Below are positions 1 through 6,148 of a stretch of 34,738 nt of DNA, in pieces. Position numbers and translations under genes: made by a program. This DNA is from a virus. How positions within the stretch are numbered: the first letter of the stretch is position 1; each line of letters begins with the position of its first letter. Where the stretch lies: positions 1 through 34,738 of the IMG/VR virus record IMGVR_UViG_3300046812_000824, one strand, 5' to 3'. Under the pieces are notes generated by a model, which was not told the DNA's origin, ran no database searches, and saw only the letters and a list, made by a program, of their open reading frames with translations.

Positions 1-342
1 TCACTCAAAAGATGGCATGAAGACATAGGCTTTAATGTCGACTCTGTTTTTAACAACGAAGGTGCATATATTGGCCCGCGGGATAATTTCGATATTGTTC
101 AATTCACCGGCCTCAAGGACAAAAACGGCAAAGAGATTTACGAGGCGGATATTGTGGACTGCAAGGCTATGGATAATTACCCGGAGGATAATGTGCCCAA
201 AAGAGTCTTTTTCGGTAAAGATTTGGGTTTTGTCACCAGTGCTGAAGTTGCTAATCATGGCCTGCCTCTTACTTGGGGTGGCTATAAATCGCTCGAAATC
301 ATCGGCAATATTTACGAATCTCCAGACCTCTTAAAAGCCTAA
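1..342 (+). CDS. YopX-like phage protein, 5' end cut by window edge
   Basis: The frame is open from base 1, so the true start lies outside the window. The visible product has the YopX signature QFTGLKDKNGKEIYEADIV (about residues 36-54) and ends in LEIIGNIYESPDLL. These are small, often beta-rich phage and prophage proteins of unknown role. A rho-independent terminator follows 21 bases after the stop, so this gene closes a rightward transcript. The family call is from recognised motifs; function is unknown. Confidence 0.85.
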   Translation, partial: SLKRWHEDIGFNVDSVFNNEGAYIGPRDNFDIVQFTGLKDKNGKEIYEADIVDCKAMDNYPEDNVPKRVFFGKDLGFVTSAEVANHGLPLTWGGYKSLEIIGNIYESPDLLKA

Positions 343-362
343 CGCCCAAACGCTACCCCTCA

Positions 363-396
363 AGCCCTGCGCCCCGAGCCAGGGCTTTTTCCTTTT
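363..396 (+). terminator. Rho-independent terminator after the YopX-like gene
   Basis: A seven-base stem AGCCCTG / CAGGGCT (363-369 and 380-386) with a ten-base loop is followed by a T-rich tract TTTTTCCTTTT. It lies 21 bases after the stop codon of the YopX-like gene. Confidence 0.85.
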
Positions 397-488
397 AGTC
401 CATGCAGTTTCTCAAAAATAGACCGTAGAAAAAAACTTTTATAGAGAAAGCTTGACAGACCTATGCCCCCAAGCGCACAGTGTCTTTG

Positions 489-515
489 GGTTTGCTTTTG
501 ATTAAGGAGCAAACC
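489..515 (+). promoter_or_regulatory. RBS hairpin of first micro-gene
   Basis: GGTTTGCT (489-496) pairs perfectly with AGCAAACC (508-515). The Shine-Dalgarno AAGGAG (504-509) straddles the loop and the start of the 3' arm, and the TTG start follows at 516. A second hairpin of the same design lies at 810-837. Pairing would partly hide the SD, so translation may be controlled by RNA structure. Regulation is inferred; the pairing and the SD are seen. Confidence 0.65.
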
Positions 516-638
516 TTGAAACGCCCTCGCAAACGACTTACCCTCCGCAAGCTTCACGTTCTCATTGTCGATACAATTCTCTTGACGGTCGCGCTCATCG
601 AGGGCGTTAAGTATGTCCTTTATCTCATCAGCCATTGA
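516..638 (+). CDS. Micro-protein (40 aa) with one membrane helix, paralogue 1
   Basis: TTG start six bases after AAGGAG. The product begins with a basic segment (KRPRKRLTLRKL) and then a hydrophobic stretch of about 20 residues with ILLTVALIEGVKYVLYLI, so a single membrane helix with the basic end probably cytoplasmic. The gene at 840-935 encodes a similar sequence, ILTAALIIKGIQFLWFLI, behind the same kind of RBS hairpin. Two related copies argue against a chance reading frame. Function is unknown; a phage-encoded membrane peptide or toxin-like peptide is possible. A 91-residue frame on the opposite strand covers the same bases and was rejected. Confidence 0.55.
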   Translation: MKRPRKRLTLRKLHVLIVDTILLTVALIEGVKYVLYLISH

Positions 639-755
639 GAGCCAGGGTCTTTTTCTTGACTTTAGCTTGTGGAAAACTCAATCGGTAAAACTTTTTTTCG
701 ACTTGGTAATCACCTTAAGTTGTTTGCATGTAAGGGGATAAAGGACTGAGATGTT

Positions 756-775
756 ATGCACACTTTTGAGTGCAT
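756..775. repeat. Inverted repeat ATGCAC...GTGCAT
   Basis: Perfect six-base arms at 756-761 and 770-775 with an eight-base spacer. It lies between the two micro-genes, 84 bases before the second one, where an operator would fit. The rest of 639-809 shows no gene I can support. Confidence 0.35.
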
Positions 776-809
776 TTCCAGCGGGCGTATTCCATGTTAT
801 TAAGTACCT

Positions 810-837
810 GTCTGCTTCGATTGATTAAGGAGCAGAC
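810..837 (+). promoter_or_regulatory. RBS hairpin of second micro-gene
   Basis: GTCTGCT (810-816) pairs with AGCAGAC (831-837), with AAGGAG (827-832) at the 3' side of the loop. Compared with the hairpin at 489-515, one T-A pair has become C-G on both arms, a compensatory change, while TTGATTAAGGAGCA in the loop is kept. Confidence 0.65.
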
Positions 838-839
838 CA

Positions 840-935
840 TTGACCAGTCTCGATTTACGCATTCTTCAATATATTTTGACCGCCGCGCTCATCATCAAGG
901 GGATTCAGTTCCTTTGGTTCCTGATTCGCAAGTGA
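840..935 (+). CDS. Micro-protein (31 aa) with one membrane helix, paralogue 2
   Basis: TTG start seven bases after AAGGAG. Nearly the whole product is one hydrophobic helix flanked by polar ends (MTSLDLRILQ ... LIRK). It aligns with the 40-residue product of 516-638 over ILxTxALIxGhxahhhaLI and the DNA shares TTGACSGYCGCGCTCATC. The pair looks like a diverged tandem duplication that includes the leader hairpin. Function is unknown. Confidence 0.55.
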   Translation: MTSLDLRILQYILTAALIIKGIQFLWFLIRK

Positions 936-1308
936 AAGCCCTACGCCGTTTATTGCTACACTCAAGAAGTACGAGTGCTTGCCCGCCTGTCGTTAAGGCA
1001 CGTCTACGCTTTGTTATAGGCCCGCCCCGGCCTGGGGTTAAAGAACCCTCGGGACATCTCGGGGGTTGCGGAAGTTCGGAGCGGCAACTCTGAATGGCGG
1101 AATCTGGGGCAACATGCCTAGGCCCTTTGTTCTTCGCAAGTCCTCGTACAGCCTACTTGACAATCCAGTTGACAATTTCACCTACAGGGCTTGGGTTTAG
1201 CGTCCCCATAGGGACTTGACAAGCATTTAGCGACCTGCTCCTGTGGACATTTTGCTTATGGCAATTCATCTGTCATGATTTAGATACAAGCAATTAACAC
1301 AAAATCAA
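936..1308 (+). other. Non-coding stretch with several hairpins, possible leader RNA
   Basis: No convincing gene. Perfect short stems seen: CACTC/GAGTG (959-963, 973-977), GTTGC/GCAAC (1065-1069, 1084-1088), GGCA/TGCC (1108-1111, 1115-1118) and GTCCC/GGGAC (1202-1206, 1211-1215). AACCC at 1044-1048 can pair either with GGGTT upstream (1035-1039) or with GGGTT downstream (1063-1067), and the second pairing extends to eleven pairs with G-T wobbles. TTGACA occurs three times (1157, 1169, 1216), so a -35 element for the gene at 1309 may be here, but no clear -10 follows any of them. Confidence 0.4.
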
Positions 1309-1554
1309 ATGGGTAAATTTAGAGTTCTAGTCGAGGCGATTGGAGGCCACGGCTGTGAGAGGGAAATTAAAGATGGTAGCGAAGTGTATGGCTGCCAAAG
1401 TCGCGGATGTCCCGATTGTGCGGCCCGCGAGTTTGTCGCGGAGCTGAAGCGTAAAGGCAACAATGTTGAAATAGCGACCCTCACGCATTGGCCTGAAACA
1501 GACCATCAAGTTATTGACGATTTGTTGACCAAGAAGCGCACCGGCAATTTCTAA
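1309..1554 (+). CDS. Small cysteine-containing phage protein (81 aa)
   Basis: ATG start with no SD. The product contains VEAIGGHGCERE followed by YGCQSRGCPDC, giving cysteines spaced C-x4-C-x2-C after an earlier Cys. This looks like a small zinc-binding protein of a phage hypothetical family. The C-terminal part (FVAELKRKGNNVEIATLTHWP) is mixed alpha/beta. It lies 21 bases before the nuclease gene and is probably co-transcribed with it. Function is unknown; zinc binding is inferred from cysteine spacing. Confidence 0.75.
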   Translation: MGKFRVLVEAIGGHGCEREIKDGSEVYGCQSRGCPDCAAREFVAELKRKGNNVEIATLTHWPETDHQVIDDLLTKKRTGNF

Positions 1555-1575
1555 TTAAAATTCACCAAAACAAAA

Positions 1576-2700
1576 TTGGAAGTCGAAGAATTCGTTCTTG
1601 AGGATGAGGGCGACTATGGGGTTTATCTCATAGACGGCCAAGTTCACGAGAGCAACACCTCAAAACTCTCCTATTCCTGGGGAGCTGATAAAAACCAAAT
1701 CCGGACGCAGTATGTTGAGCCTGCCGCCCGCGAGATTATCCGCGAGGTCAAACGCCGCCTTGCAGAACATCAGCGCGTTCCTTCGCAAGAGGACGCCATT
1801 TCTATTGCGTTCGCCGGCATCAAGCGCCACAAAGAGCAGTACACAGTCTTTGGAACCGAGATGCACAAGGCGTTTCAAAACTTTGACGAGTCCAAGCCTG
1901 TTATTTTACCGACCCCGCGCCATCAGGCGTTCTTTCAGGGGTTTTTATATTTCCGAAAGCAGTACGAAGTGAAGCCGATTCTCGTTGAGAAACTCCTCAT
2001 TTGTCCTCATTGTGGCCTAACAACTCAGATAGACAATTTTTCAGAGGTGAACGGCCTGAATACGATTATGGATTACAAGACCGGCAGGACAGTTGGATTC
2101 AACACACCGTTTCAGCTCGCGGTCAACAAACATGTTCTCGAAGCTTTGGGATACCGCGTGGACCGGACCTGGGCAGTCCATATTCAAGATTTCTTCGGAT
2201 ACCCGATTGAGATGTGCGCGCCTTGGGAAGATGTAGAGTTGCGGCTTAAAAATGCCGAATTAAAACGGAAGACTTTGAATCCGAAGATTTATGTCAGGGA
2301 GTTTTCAGGCGAAAAAAAAGAAGCCTCAGCCGAAGCTAAGACTTCAATAGAGCAAGGACCTGCTCACGAGACAAATTTTCTGGGTCATCAATCCCAGCAG
2401 GAAGGGCAGGAGCCTTCACCCACAGACGTTTGCTCAGAGTGTGGATTGTCACTGCTACCTGACCGCACTTGTCTCTGTCTGGCAGATACACGACCCCTCG
2501 AAACAGTTGCGATAAAACGGCCAGTTGGTCGTCCGAGACGAACGCCCCAAAGCACGACACCGCGTAAAAGCCCATCTGCCAATACTTCATCACGCAAAGC
2601 GGACTCTCAACGACAAACCCCACCCGAAGAGGTAGAGCTGGATTTGAAGCACATTCACCCGAAGCGTTTGAAGCGCCGGCTTTTTCAACGAGCTGTTTAA
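1576..2700 (+). CDS. PD-(D/E)XK exonuclease, RecB/Cas4-like, with antisense-overlapping tail
   Basis: TTG start, no SD. Motifs match the RecB-like nuclease fold: GTEMH (His97), ILVEK (Glu138), IMDYKTG (Asp166, Lys168) and FQLAVNKH (Gln180). Such phage nucleases resect DNA ends for recombination with a single-strand annealing partner. The family-like part ends near residue 250. The remaining 120 residues are read opposite the end of the primase gene, are rich in Pro, Arg and Ser, and contain CSECG and an AT-hook-like RPVGRPRR. They may be a real overlapping domain or a chance extension. Confidence 0.8.
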   Translation: MEVEEFVLEDEGDYGVYLIDGQVHESNTSKLSYSWGADKNQIRTQYVEPAAREIIREVKRRLAEHQRVPSQEDAISIAFAGIKRHKEQYTVFGTEMHKAFQNFDESKPVILPTPRHQAFFQGFLYFRKQYEVKPILVEKLLICPHCGLTTQIDNFSEVNGLNTIMDYKTGRTVGFNTPFQLAVNKHVLEALGYRVDRTWAVHIQDFFGYPIEMCAPWEDVELRLKNAELKRKTLNPKIYVREFSGEKKEASAEAKTSIEQGPAHETNFLGHQSQQEGQEPSPTDVCSECGLSLLPDRTCLCLADTRPLETVAIKRPVGRPRRTPQSTTPRKSPSANTSSRKADSQRQTPPEEVELDLKHIHPKRLKRRLFQRAV

Positions 2701-3325
2701 TCTGCCAAGCCCCGAACACTTCCAACTGCTTATGAAAACCCTTGGGGAAAATGTACTTTGGGTCAGTCGAATCTTCAGCAATCGTTCTCGCCAAATATCC
2801 TACCTTGCAACCATCGCTGAAACGCCTGACGGAAAACAGCACCTTGTCCGTGTAGAGCGACTTCCGACTTGGATTCCGGTACTGTCCGACACCGAAGAGC
2901 TTGAGCGTTTCTTCCATTAAGCCGCGAGCTTTTAGCCAATCACTTTTCACATAAAACTTTTCATATGTTCCAGCAAATGGTTTATTTTCCAGAGCAGCCG
3001 ATTCTTGTTGTACCGCAGGCTCTTTACGAAAGATTTCCTGAGTTGTTTCAGGCGTCGTACTTCCGAGTATCCCGACCGCTTCTTGAAACCCAATCTTCTT
3101 GAGCTTCATTACGAGGTCGATTGACCCGCTTCCATGCTCCCCGCAAGAGAAGCAGTTGAATTTCTCATCCGTGAACGAGAAAGACGTATTGTTTTTCTTG
3201 GGTTGATGGAACGGGCATTTCCCGTAGTGTTCCTTTTTTCCTGGCCGCTTTTTAAAGCCTGTGAAGCCTAAAGAGGCAAGCACAGAGCCGAGCGGGATGC
3301 TTCTGACATCCTGATATTTGTCCAT
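2336..3325 (-). CDS. CHC2 zinc-finger / TOPRIM DNA primase-like protein
   Basis: Strong SD (AGGAGG, six bases before the ATG). The N-terminus has a CHC2-type zinc finger with Cys37, His40, Cys58 and Cys61 (KCPFH ... FNCFSCG). The C-terminal half has a TOPRIM domain with Glu240 in VVES and Asp283/Asp285 in YLPDRD. At 329 residues it lacks a helicase domain, so it would prime replication with a host helicase. It ends inside the nuclease gene on the other strand, overlapping it by 365 bases. The TOPRIM motifs fall in the overlap, so this reading is firmly real there. Confidence 0.88.
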   Translation of the reverse strand: MDKYQDVRSIPLGSVLASLGFTGFKKRPGKKEHYGKCPFHQPKKNNTSFSFTDEKFNCFSCGEHGSGSIDLVMKLKKIGFQEAVGILGSTTPETTQEIFRKEPAVQQESAALENKPFAGTYEKFYVKSDWLKARGLMEETLKLFGVGQYRNPSRKSLYTDKVLFSVRRFSDGCKVGYLARTIAEDSTDPKYIFPKGFHKQLEVFGAWQIKQLVEKAGASNASGECASNPALPLRVGFVVESPLCVMKYWQMGFYAVSCFGAFVSDDQLAVLSQLFRGVVYLPDRDKCGQVAVTIHTLSKRLWVKAPALPAGIDDPENLSREQVLALLKS

Positions 3326-3403
3326 TGGTCCTCCTTTGGCTTCTGAACCGAACGCTGCTCACGGAGGTAACTGAATCCCCACGAACAGCGTCCAGCACAG
3401 AAT

Positions 3404-3508
3404 TTACTTGTTCAATTTTCCAGCCACGAATTTTCCAACTTCGATAATGAAGATGATGAATATTGCGAGTCGAAGTAGGAACACTTCTGCCCCAGAAAAG
3501 TCAGGCAT
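3404..3508 (-). CDS. Micro-protein (34 aa) with one membrane helix
   Basis: ATG start with a weak SD (GGGCGG). The product MPDFSGAEVFLLRL... carries one hydrophobic helix (LAIFIIFIIEVG) and a basic end (GKFVAGKLNK). It resembles in size and design the micro-proteins at 516-638 and 840-935. It lies 78 bases upstream of the primase on the same strand and is probably co-transcribed. Function is unknown. Confidence 0.5.
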   Translation of the reverse strand: MPDFSGAEVFLLRLAIFIIFIIEVGKFVAGKLNK

Positions 3509-3678
3509 TTTTGCCGCCCTTTCCACATCGAGACGCACCTCTACGCCCCGGTGTAAAAACTCTTTAAATTTTCAGTAGTAGTTAGGTATTACCAGTGGTC
3601 CGCATCTGTGTCCAGGTTCATTCAACGAATCGTGCTTGAATAGCAGTAGAGCCTTTATTTACGCCTTTTTTCAACCCA

Positions 3679-3918
3679 ATGTCAACTCAAACTTTTCAAC
3701 AGTGGATTCACCCTCTTCTTGATTATTACAAGTACGAGGCAATAATTTTCACGGACTATATCCGACCCAACAAGCACGGCACTTTCAGCGTGAGGAACGC
3801 ACCAGCAGCCCAGGCGAGATTGGGAGTGTCAGCGCGATATCTGTACAAGGTCCGAGGACGGATGGAGAGTCTTGCAAGGCTTTATGAGGCGCTGGTGGAG
3901 AACGGGGTTGTGGAGTAG
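3679..3918 (+). CDS. Hypothetical protein (79 aa)
   Basis: ATG start with no SD. The product is mixed, with an aromatic N-terminus (WIHPLLDYYKYEAIIFTDYI) and a helical, basic C-terminal half (ARYLYKVRGRMESLARLYEALVENG). I do not recognise the family; a helix-turn-helix-like fold is possible but not shown. The upstream stretch 3509-3678 holds no gene I can support. The stop lies 20 bases before the ATG of the next rightward gene. Confidence 0.5.
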   Translation: MSTQTFQQWIHPLLDYYKYEAIIFTDYIRPNKHGTFSVRNAPAAQARLGVSARYLYKVRGRMESLARLYEALVENGVVE

Positions 3919-3938
3919 CATTGTTCAAGAGGTCTCCA

Positions 3939-4247
3939 ATGGCTCTACTCGTCAAGGAAGTCCGTCGCACACTATTGCCCCTAACTTATGCTGTTTTGAT
4001 TTTTGGCTTAGCATTAGCTGCTTTCGGTTTGGTTCTAGTTCGGCTTGGTCACACAGGAACTGCCGAAATGACCCTGTTCGGTCAATCAATTAAAACAACG
4101 AGTATCGGCATTGCTGCAATTTTCATCGGGGCTGTTGCGGTTGTTCGAATGGTACGAAGAATGTTTGAGTGGGTGGATACAGCAATTCGTCGGGAATCTC
4201 CCGAGCAGCCCGAGCCTCAATGGAAATTACGTCTCAGACGTCGTTAG
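3939..4247 (+). CDS. Small inner-membrane protein with two membrane helices
   Basis: I chose ATG 3939 (102 aa) because AAGAGG lies six bases upstream; a TTG at 3921 is in frame. Two hydrophobic helices (TYAVLIFGLALAAFGLVLV and TTSIGIAAIFIGAVAVV) flank a short loop with EMTLFGQSIKT. This LFGQ-x-IKTTSIGIAAIFIGA arrangement occurs in small bacterial membrane proteins of unknown function. The C-terminus is strongly basic. The 3' end overlaps the convergent gene at 4227 by 21 bases. Confidence 0.65.
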   Translation: MALLVKEVRRTLLPLTYAVLIFGLALAAFGLVLVRLGHTGTAEMTLFGQSIKTTSIGIAAIFIGAVAVVRMVRRMFEWVDTAIRRESPEQPEPQWKLRLRRR

Positions 4248-4574
4248 TTTATTCTCCAGCAAATAAATCAGCATTTTGGCACGGTTGTTTGCCTCGTCTT
4301 TCATTAATACCGATTCTTTCAAGACCTCTCCAATATCTGACTGCACCCAAATATCTCGGTTCAAATATGGCTGAAGTTTCTCTCCCAGCTCGGCAACTGT
4401 GAAGGCGGAAATGCGGTCATCTCTGGACGACGGAGCAACGACCCATTTTCCAATCCCGCTCCAATCATTTTCCTCCCAATTTTGTAACCAGTAAAAATAA
4501 CTCTCCTGTTTCACTCCCAATTCTTTGAGCCGTTTGGCGAGGTCGAGGGAGACGACCTGATTTTCTAATTTCAT
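4227..4574 (-). CDS. Conserved phage protein of the 'LAKRLKELGVKQES' type (115 aa)
   Basis: Start set at ATG 4574, giving MKLENQVVSLDLAKRLKELG and then VKQESYFYWLQNW. This N-terminus is shared by a common phage and prophage hypothetical family, which supports this start over the 55-residue upstream extension. The rest includes FTVAELGEKL and a C-terminal helix NRAKMLIYLLENKL. No SD is present. Function is unknown. The gene is divergent from 4599 with only 24 bases between. Confidence 0.75.
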   Translation of the reverse strand: MKLENQVVSLDLAKRLKELGVKQESYFYWLQNWEENDWSGIGKWVVAPSSRDDRISAFTVAELGEKLQPYLNRDIWVQSDIGEVLKESVLMKDEANNRAKMLIYLLENKLTTSET

Positions 4575-4586
4575 TTTTTCGTTGGT

Positions 4587-4592
4587 TATAAT
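4587..4592 (+). promoter_or_regulatory. TATAAT element just before an ATG
   Basis: A perfect TATAAT lies six bases before the ATG at 4599. If it is a -10 box, the transcript would start at or next to the start codon and be leaderless. No good -35 was seen at the usual distance. Confidence 0.35.
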
Positions 4593-4598
4593 TTGCTT

Positions 4599-4748
4599 AT
4601 GACTAATTGTTTGCATGACAAAGTTCACAGAGAATACGACAAGGGCGGTCAGGGAGACTTTGTTTGCGAAGATTGCGGCGACACATTTGGGAGCCGTGAC
4701 CAGCTTGAGCAAGCCCGTCAACAGGCTAAGGAGCAACAACAGAAATGA
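4599..4748 (+). CDS. Small zinc-ribbon-like protein (49 aa)
   Basis: ATG start with no SD and TATAAT just upstream. The product MTNCLHDKVHREYD ... FVCEDCGDTFGSRDQL has C-x2-H and C-x2-C pairs about 20 residues apart, the usual layout of a small zinc ribbon, then a Gln-rich helix (EQARQQAKEQQQK). It is divergent from the gene ending at 4227. Function is unknown; a small nucleic-acid-binding or adaptor role is only a guess. Confidence 0.6.
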   Translation: MTNCLHDKVHREYDKGGQGDFVCEDCGDTFGSRDQLEQARQQAKEQQQK

Positions 4749-4819
4749 GTCAAGCGGAAAAACTGACGATTGAGTGTTATGTTGAAGATGTACACACCTC
4801 TGGAAGCAATATTCAATAA
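4745..4819 (+). CDS. Possible micro-protein (24 aa) coupled to the zinc-ribbon gene
   Basis: An ATGA overlap with the stop of the upstream gene opens a 24-residue frame (MSQAEKLTIECYVEDVHTSG...). Short and unsupported by family knowledge. The coupling and the balanced composition are the only arguments. Confidence 0.25.
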   Translation: MSQAEKLTIECYVEDVHTSGSNIQ

Positions 4820-4863
4820 CAGTCGAAGCCTAGCGGCTTGCCTTCCTACTGAGCGACAGCGAA

Positions 4864-4998
4864 TTATCGAGCGAACGCACCTACAACCCCCAATATTATG
4901 AGGAAGACCAGGATTCCGGCCACGAAGAGCAGATGAGATTTCAAACGCTTCATTGCCTTCTCGCGCTGGATTTGTGAATAGCCTTTTTGATAGTTCAT
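4864..4998 (-). CDS. Micro-protein (44 aa) with one membrane helix
   Basis: ATG start, no SD. A polar, basic N-terminus (MNYQKGYSQIQREKAMKRLK) is followed by a hydrophobic helix (LLFVAGILVFLIILGVVGA). It is the last member of the leftward run 5808 to 4864 and begins five bases after the stop of the previous gene, which supports it as a real member of the operon. A longer frame of 100 residues in another phase of the same strand looks like a shadow. Confidence 0.6.
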   Translation of the reverse strand: MNYQKGYSQIQREKAMKRLKSHLLFVAGILVFLIILGVVGAFAR

Positions 4999-5003
4999 AA
5001 AGG

Positions 5004-5162
5004 TTATTTTCCGCTAGCATCCTCAGATGGCTCTGTCAAAAAGGCGTAATCCAATAATCTGGTTACGGGAATGACCCATTCATGACCGTTCCCCGCTTTA
5101 CATGTAAGGGTTAGCTTGTCCAACAATTTAGGATATGTAATTTCAATGCTATTTGAGTTCAT
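5004..5162 (-). CDS. Hypothetical protein (52 aa)
   Basis: Starts by overlapping the end of the previous leftward gene (14 bases). The product begins MNSNSIEITYPKLLDKLTL and contains CKAGNGHEWVIPVTRLLDYAF, a compact alpha/beta composition. Not recognised. Membership in the overlapping operon is the main support. Confidence 0.6.
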   Translation of the reverse strand: MNSNSIEITYPKLLDKLTLTCKAGNGHEWVIPVTRLLDYAFLTEPSEDASGK

Positions 5163-5334
5163 TGTTTTGTTTTTCAGAGTTCACAGCCTCGTTTAATGTT
5201 AGTTCCTCCAGATACCGCGCCCTTTGAATCCTCTTTCTGTCATCGAGTCCCAGCCGAGCTTTAGCGCGAACGGTTATCAGCTTCCACCCCGGCTCTGAGA
5301 ACCGGAGCGACCGAGTTTTCCTTGTTATTTTCAT
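5149..5334 (-). CDS. Possible ribbon-helix-helix-like protein (61 aa)
   Basis: ATG chosen at 5334. The start MKITRKTRSLRFSEPGWKLI followed by TVRAKARLGLDD is the pattern of ribbon-helix-helix DNA-binding proteins: a short strand (RSLRF), then W at the start of a helix rich in alternating basic residues. A second helix follows (RYLEELTLNEAV). It overlaps both neighbours, so it is translationally linked to the operon. If it is an RHH protein it could regulate this cluster. The family assignment is by pattern only. Confidence 0.6.
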   Translation of the reverse strand: MKITRKTRSLRFSEPGWKLITVRAKARLGLDDRKRIQRARYLEELTLNEAVNSEKQNNELK

Positions 5335-5449
5335 GTTCAAACGGATTACTGATTAAAAGGGACCGGAGCAGCAAGTCATTACAGTACCGATGTTCGCAAG
5401 GAGTCTTGCAGGCATCGACCAAGCCGCCGGCCAATACTTTATCTTTCAT
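5261..5449 (-). CDS. Small Cys/His-containing protein (62 aa)
   Basis: ATG at 5449 with SD GGGAGGGG and an ATGA overlap with the upstream gene. The product MKDKVLAGGLVDACKTPCEH is followed by RYCNDLL, giving C-x3-C-x2-H-x2-C, a possible metal site. The 3' part overlaps the next gene by 74 bases, which is long even for a phage; the C-terminal half may be less constrained. Function is unknown. Confidence 0.55.
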   Translation of the reverse strand: MKDKVLAGGLVDACKTPCEHRYCNDLLLRSLLISNPFEHENNKENSVAPVLRAGVEADNRSR

Positions 5450-5589
5450 ACGCCCCTCCCCGCATCGAACGATTCCTGCTTAGCCTTTTCTGCCTTTTCT
5501 GCAAAGTCAAAGTCTTCAGCATCCGGCAATTCCACCAGTTCTTCAGCTTCGGGCTCGGCTAATGCAACACCGTTGAAAATATGTGACAT
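5446..5589 (-). CDS. Small acidic protein (47 aa)
   Basis: ATG start with a purine-rich SD region (GGGAGAAAGAG) somewhat far upstream. The product is rich in Glu, Asp and Ala (AEPEAEELVELPDAEDFDFA) and ends in a Lys-rich helix. It is coupled to the next gene by an ATGA overlap. The charge pattern would suit a protein that binds a basic partner, but nothing more specific can be said. Confidence 0.6.
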   Translation of the reverse strand: MSHIFNGVALAEPEAEELVELPDAEDFDFAEKAEKAKQESFDAGRGV

Positions 5590-5610
5590 ACATTTACTCT
5601 TTCTCCCTCA

Positions 5611-5808
5611 CTACACAGGTATTCTGACATTTCCACGGATTAGTGCAAATGCGTGAAAACCGCATAGATAAGCCAACGGAAAAATAATTGTCCACAGGTA
5701 AACGAAAAAAGCACCAGCTTTTGGCCAGTGCTTCAAGAAATACTGATAATTGGCAATCTGTAGAAGAATAAGGTTTAGGTCAACAACGTTTTGGTCTTCA
5801 GTGTCCAT
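5611..5808 (-). CDS. Small membrane protein (65 aa), first gene of leftward operon
   Basis: Strong SD (GAGGAGG) before ATG. The product has an acidic start (MDTEDQNVVDLN) and two likely membrane segments (AGAFFVYLWTIIFPLAYLCG and the shorter HAFALIR region). The RBS and first codons share 17 identical bases with those of the primase gene, as if one start region had been copied. It heads a run of six leftward genes down to 4864. Function is unknown. Confidence 0.65.
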   Translation of the reverse strand: MDTEDQNVVDLNLILLQIANYQYFLKHWPKAGAFFVYLWTIIFPLAYLCGFHAFALIRGNVRIPV

Positions 5809-5899
5809 TGGTCCTCCTCGCCGGCATGATAAGGCGAATCAGAGAACCGCTGAATTGTGCAGACCTACAGGCAAAGAGCCTACATTAAGCATTTCACTT

Positions 5900-6148
5900 G
5901 TGCAAACAGCCATCTCAGAAGTCATCGAGGAAGCAATTTACCGCCGCGTTAAGACCACCATTGACCAGTATGTGAAGAAGAATGGCCCAGCGTTCGCAGA
6001 ACACAAGTTTGCCGGCGTCGAGTGGAATCTTCAGGTCACAGTCCTCGTGGACAATCTGGGGCTGAATCCAAAGTCGAAGCCCTCACTTTTTAAACGCTTT
6101 ATCAATGCCATCAAAAACTTCCGCAAAGAAACAAGTCAAGCCGACTAA
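5900..6148 (+). CDS. Hypothetical protein (82 aa), first of the rightward packaging operon
   Basis: GTG at 5900 chosen; the frame is open further upstream but that part is antisense to the membrane-protein gene at 5611-5808. The product begins MQTAISEVIEEAIYRRVKTT, contains VEWNLQVTVLVDN, and ends in a basic helix (LFKRFINAIKNFRKE). Not recognised. It overlaps the next gene by 44 bases. The start is uncertain since no SD is seen. Confidence 0.6.
   Translation: MQTAISEVIEEAIYRRVKTTIDQYVKKNGPAFAEHKFAGVEWNLQVTVLVDNLGLNPKSKPSLFKRFINAIKNFRKETSQAD

Noticed and set aside
360-635. 91-residue frame on the minus strand (MADEIKDILNALDERD...)
   Set aside because: It lies opposite the micro-gene with a hairpin and a paralogue, has no SD, and runs through the terminator stem at 363-386.
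770-1093. 107-residue frame on the plus strand
   Set aside because: Arg/His/Ser/Pro-rich shadow of the micro-gene and of the GC-rich hairpin region, no family signal.
1157-1221. Three TTGACA boxes as promoters
   Set aside because: No -10 at 16-18 bases from any of them.
4718-5020. 100-residue minus-strand frame
   Set aside because: Cys/Arg-rich shadow of the 44-residue membrane gene in another phase.
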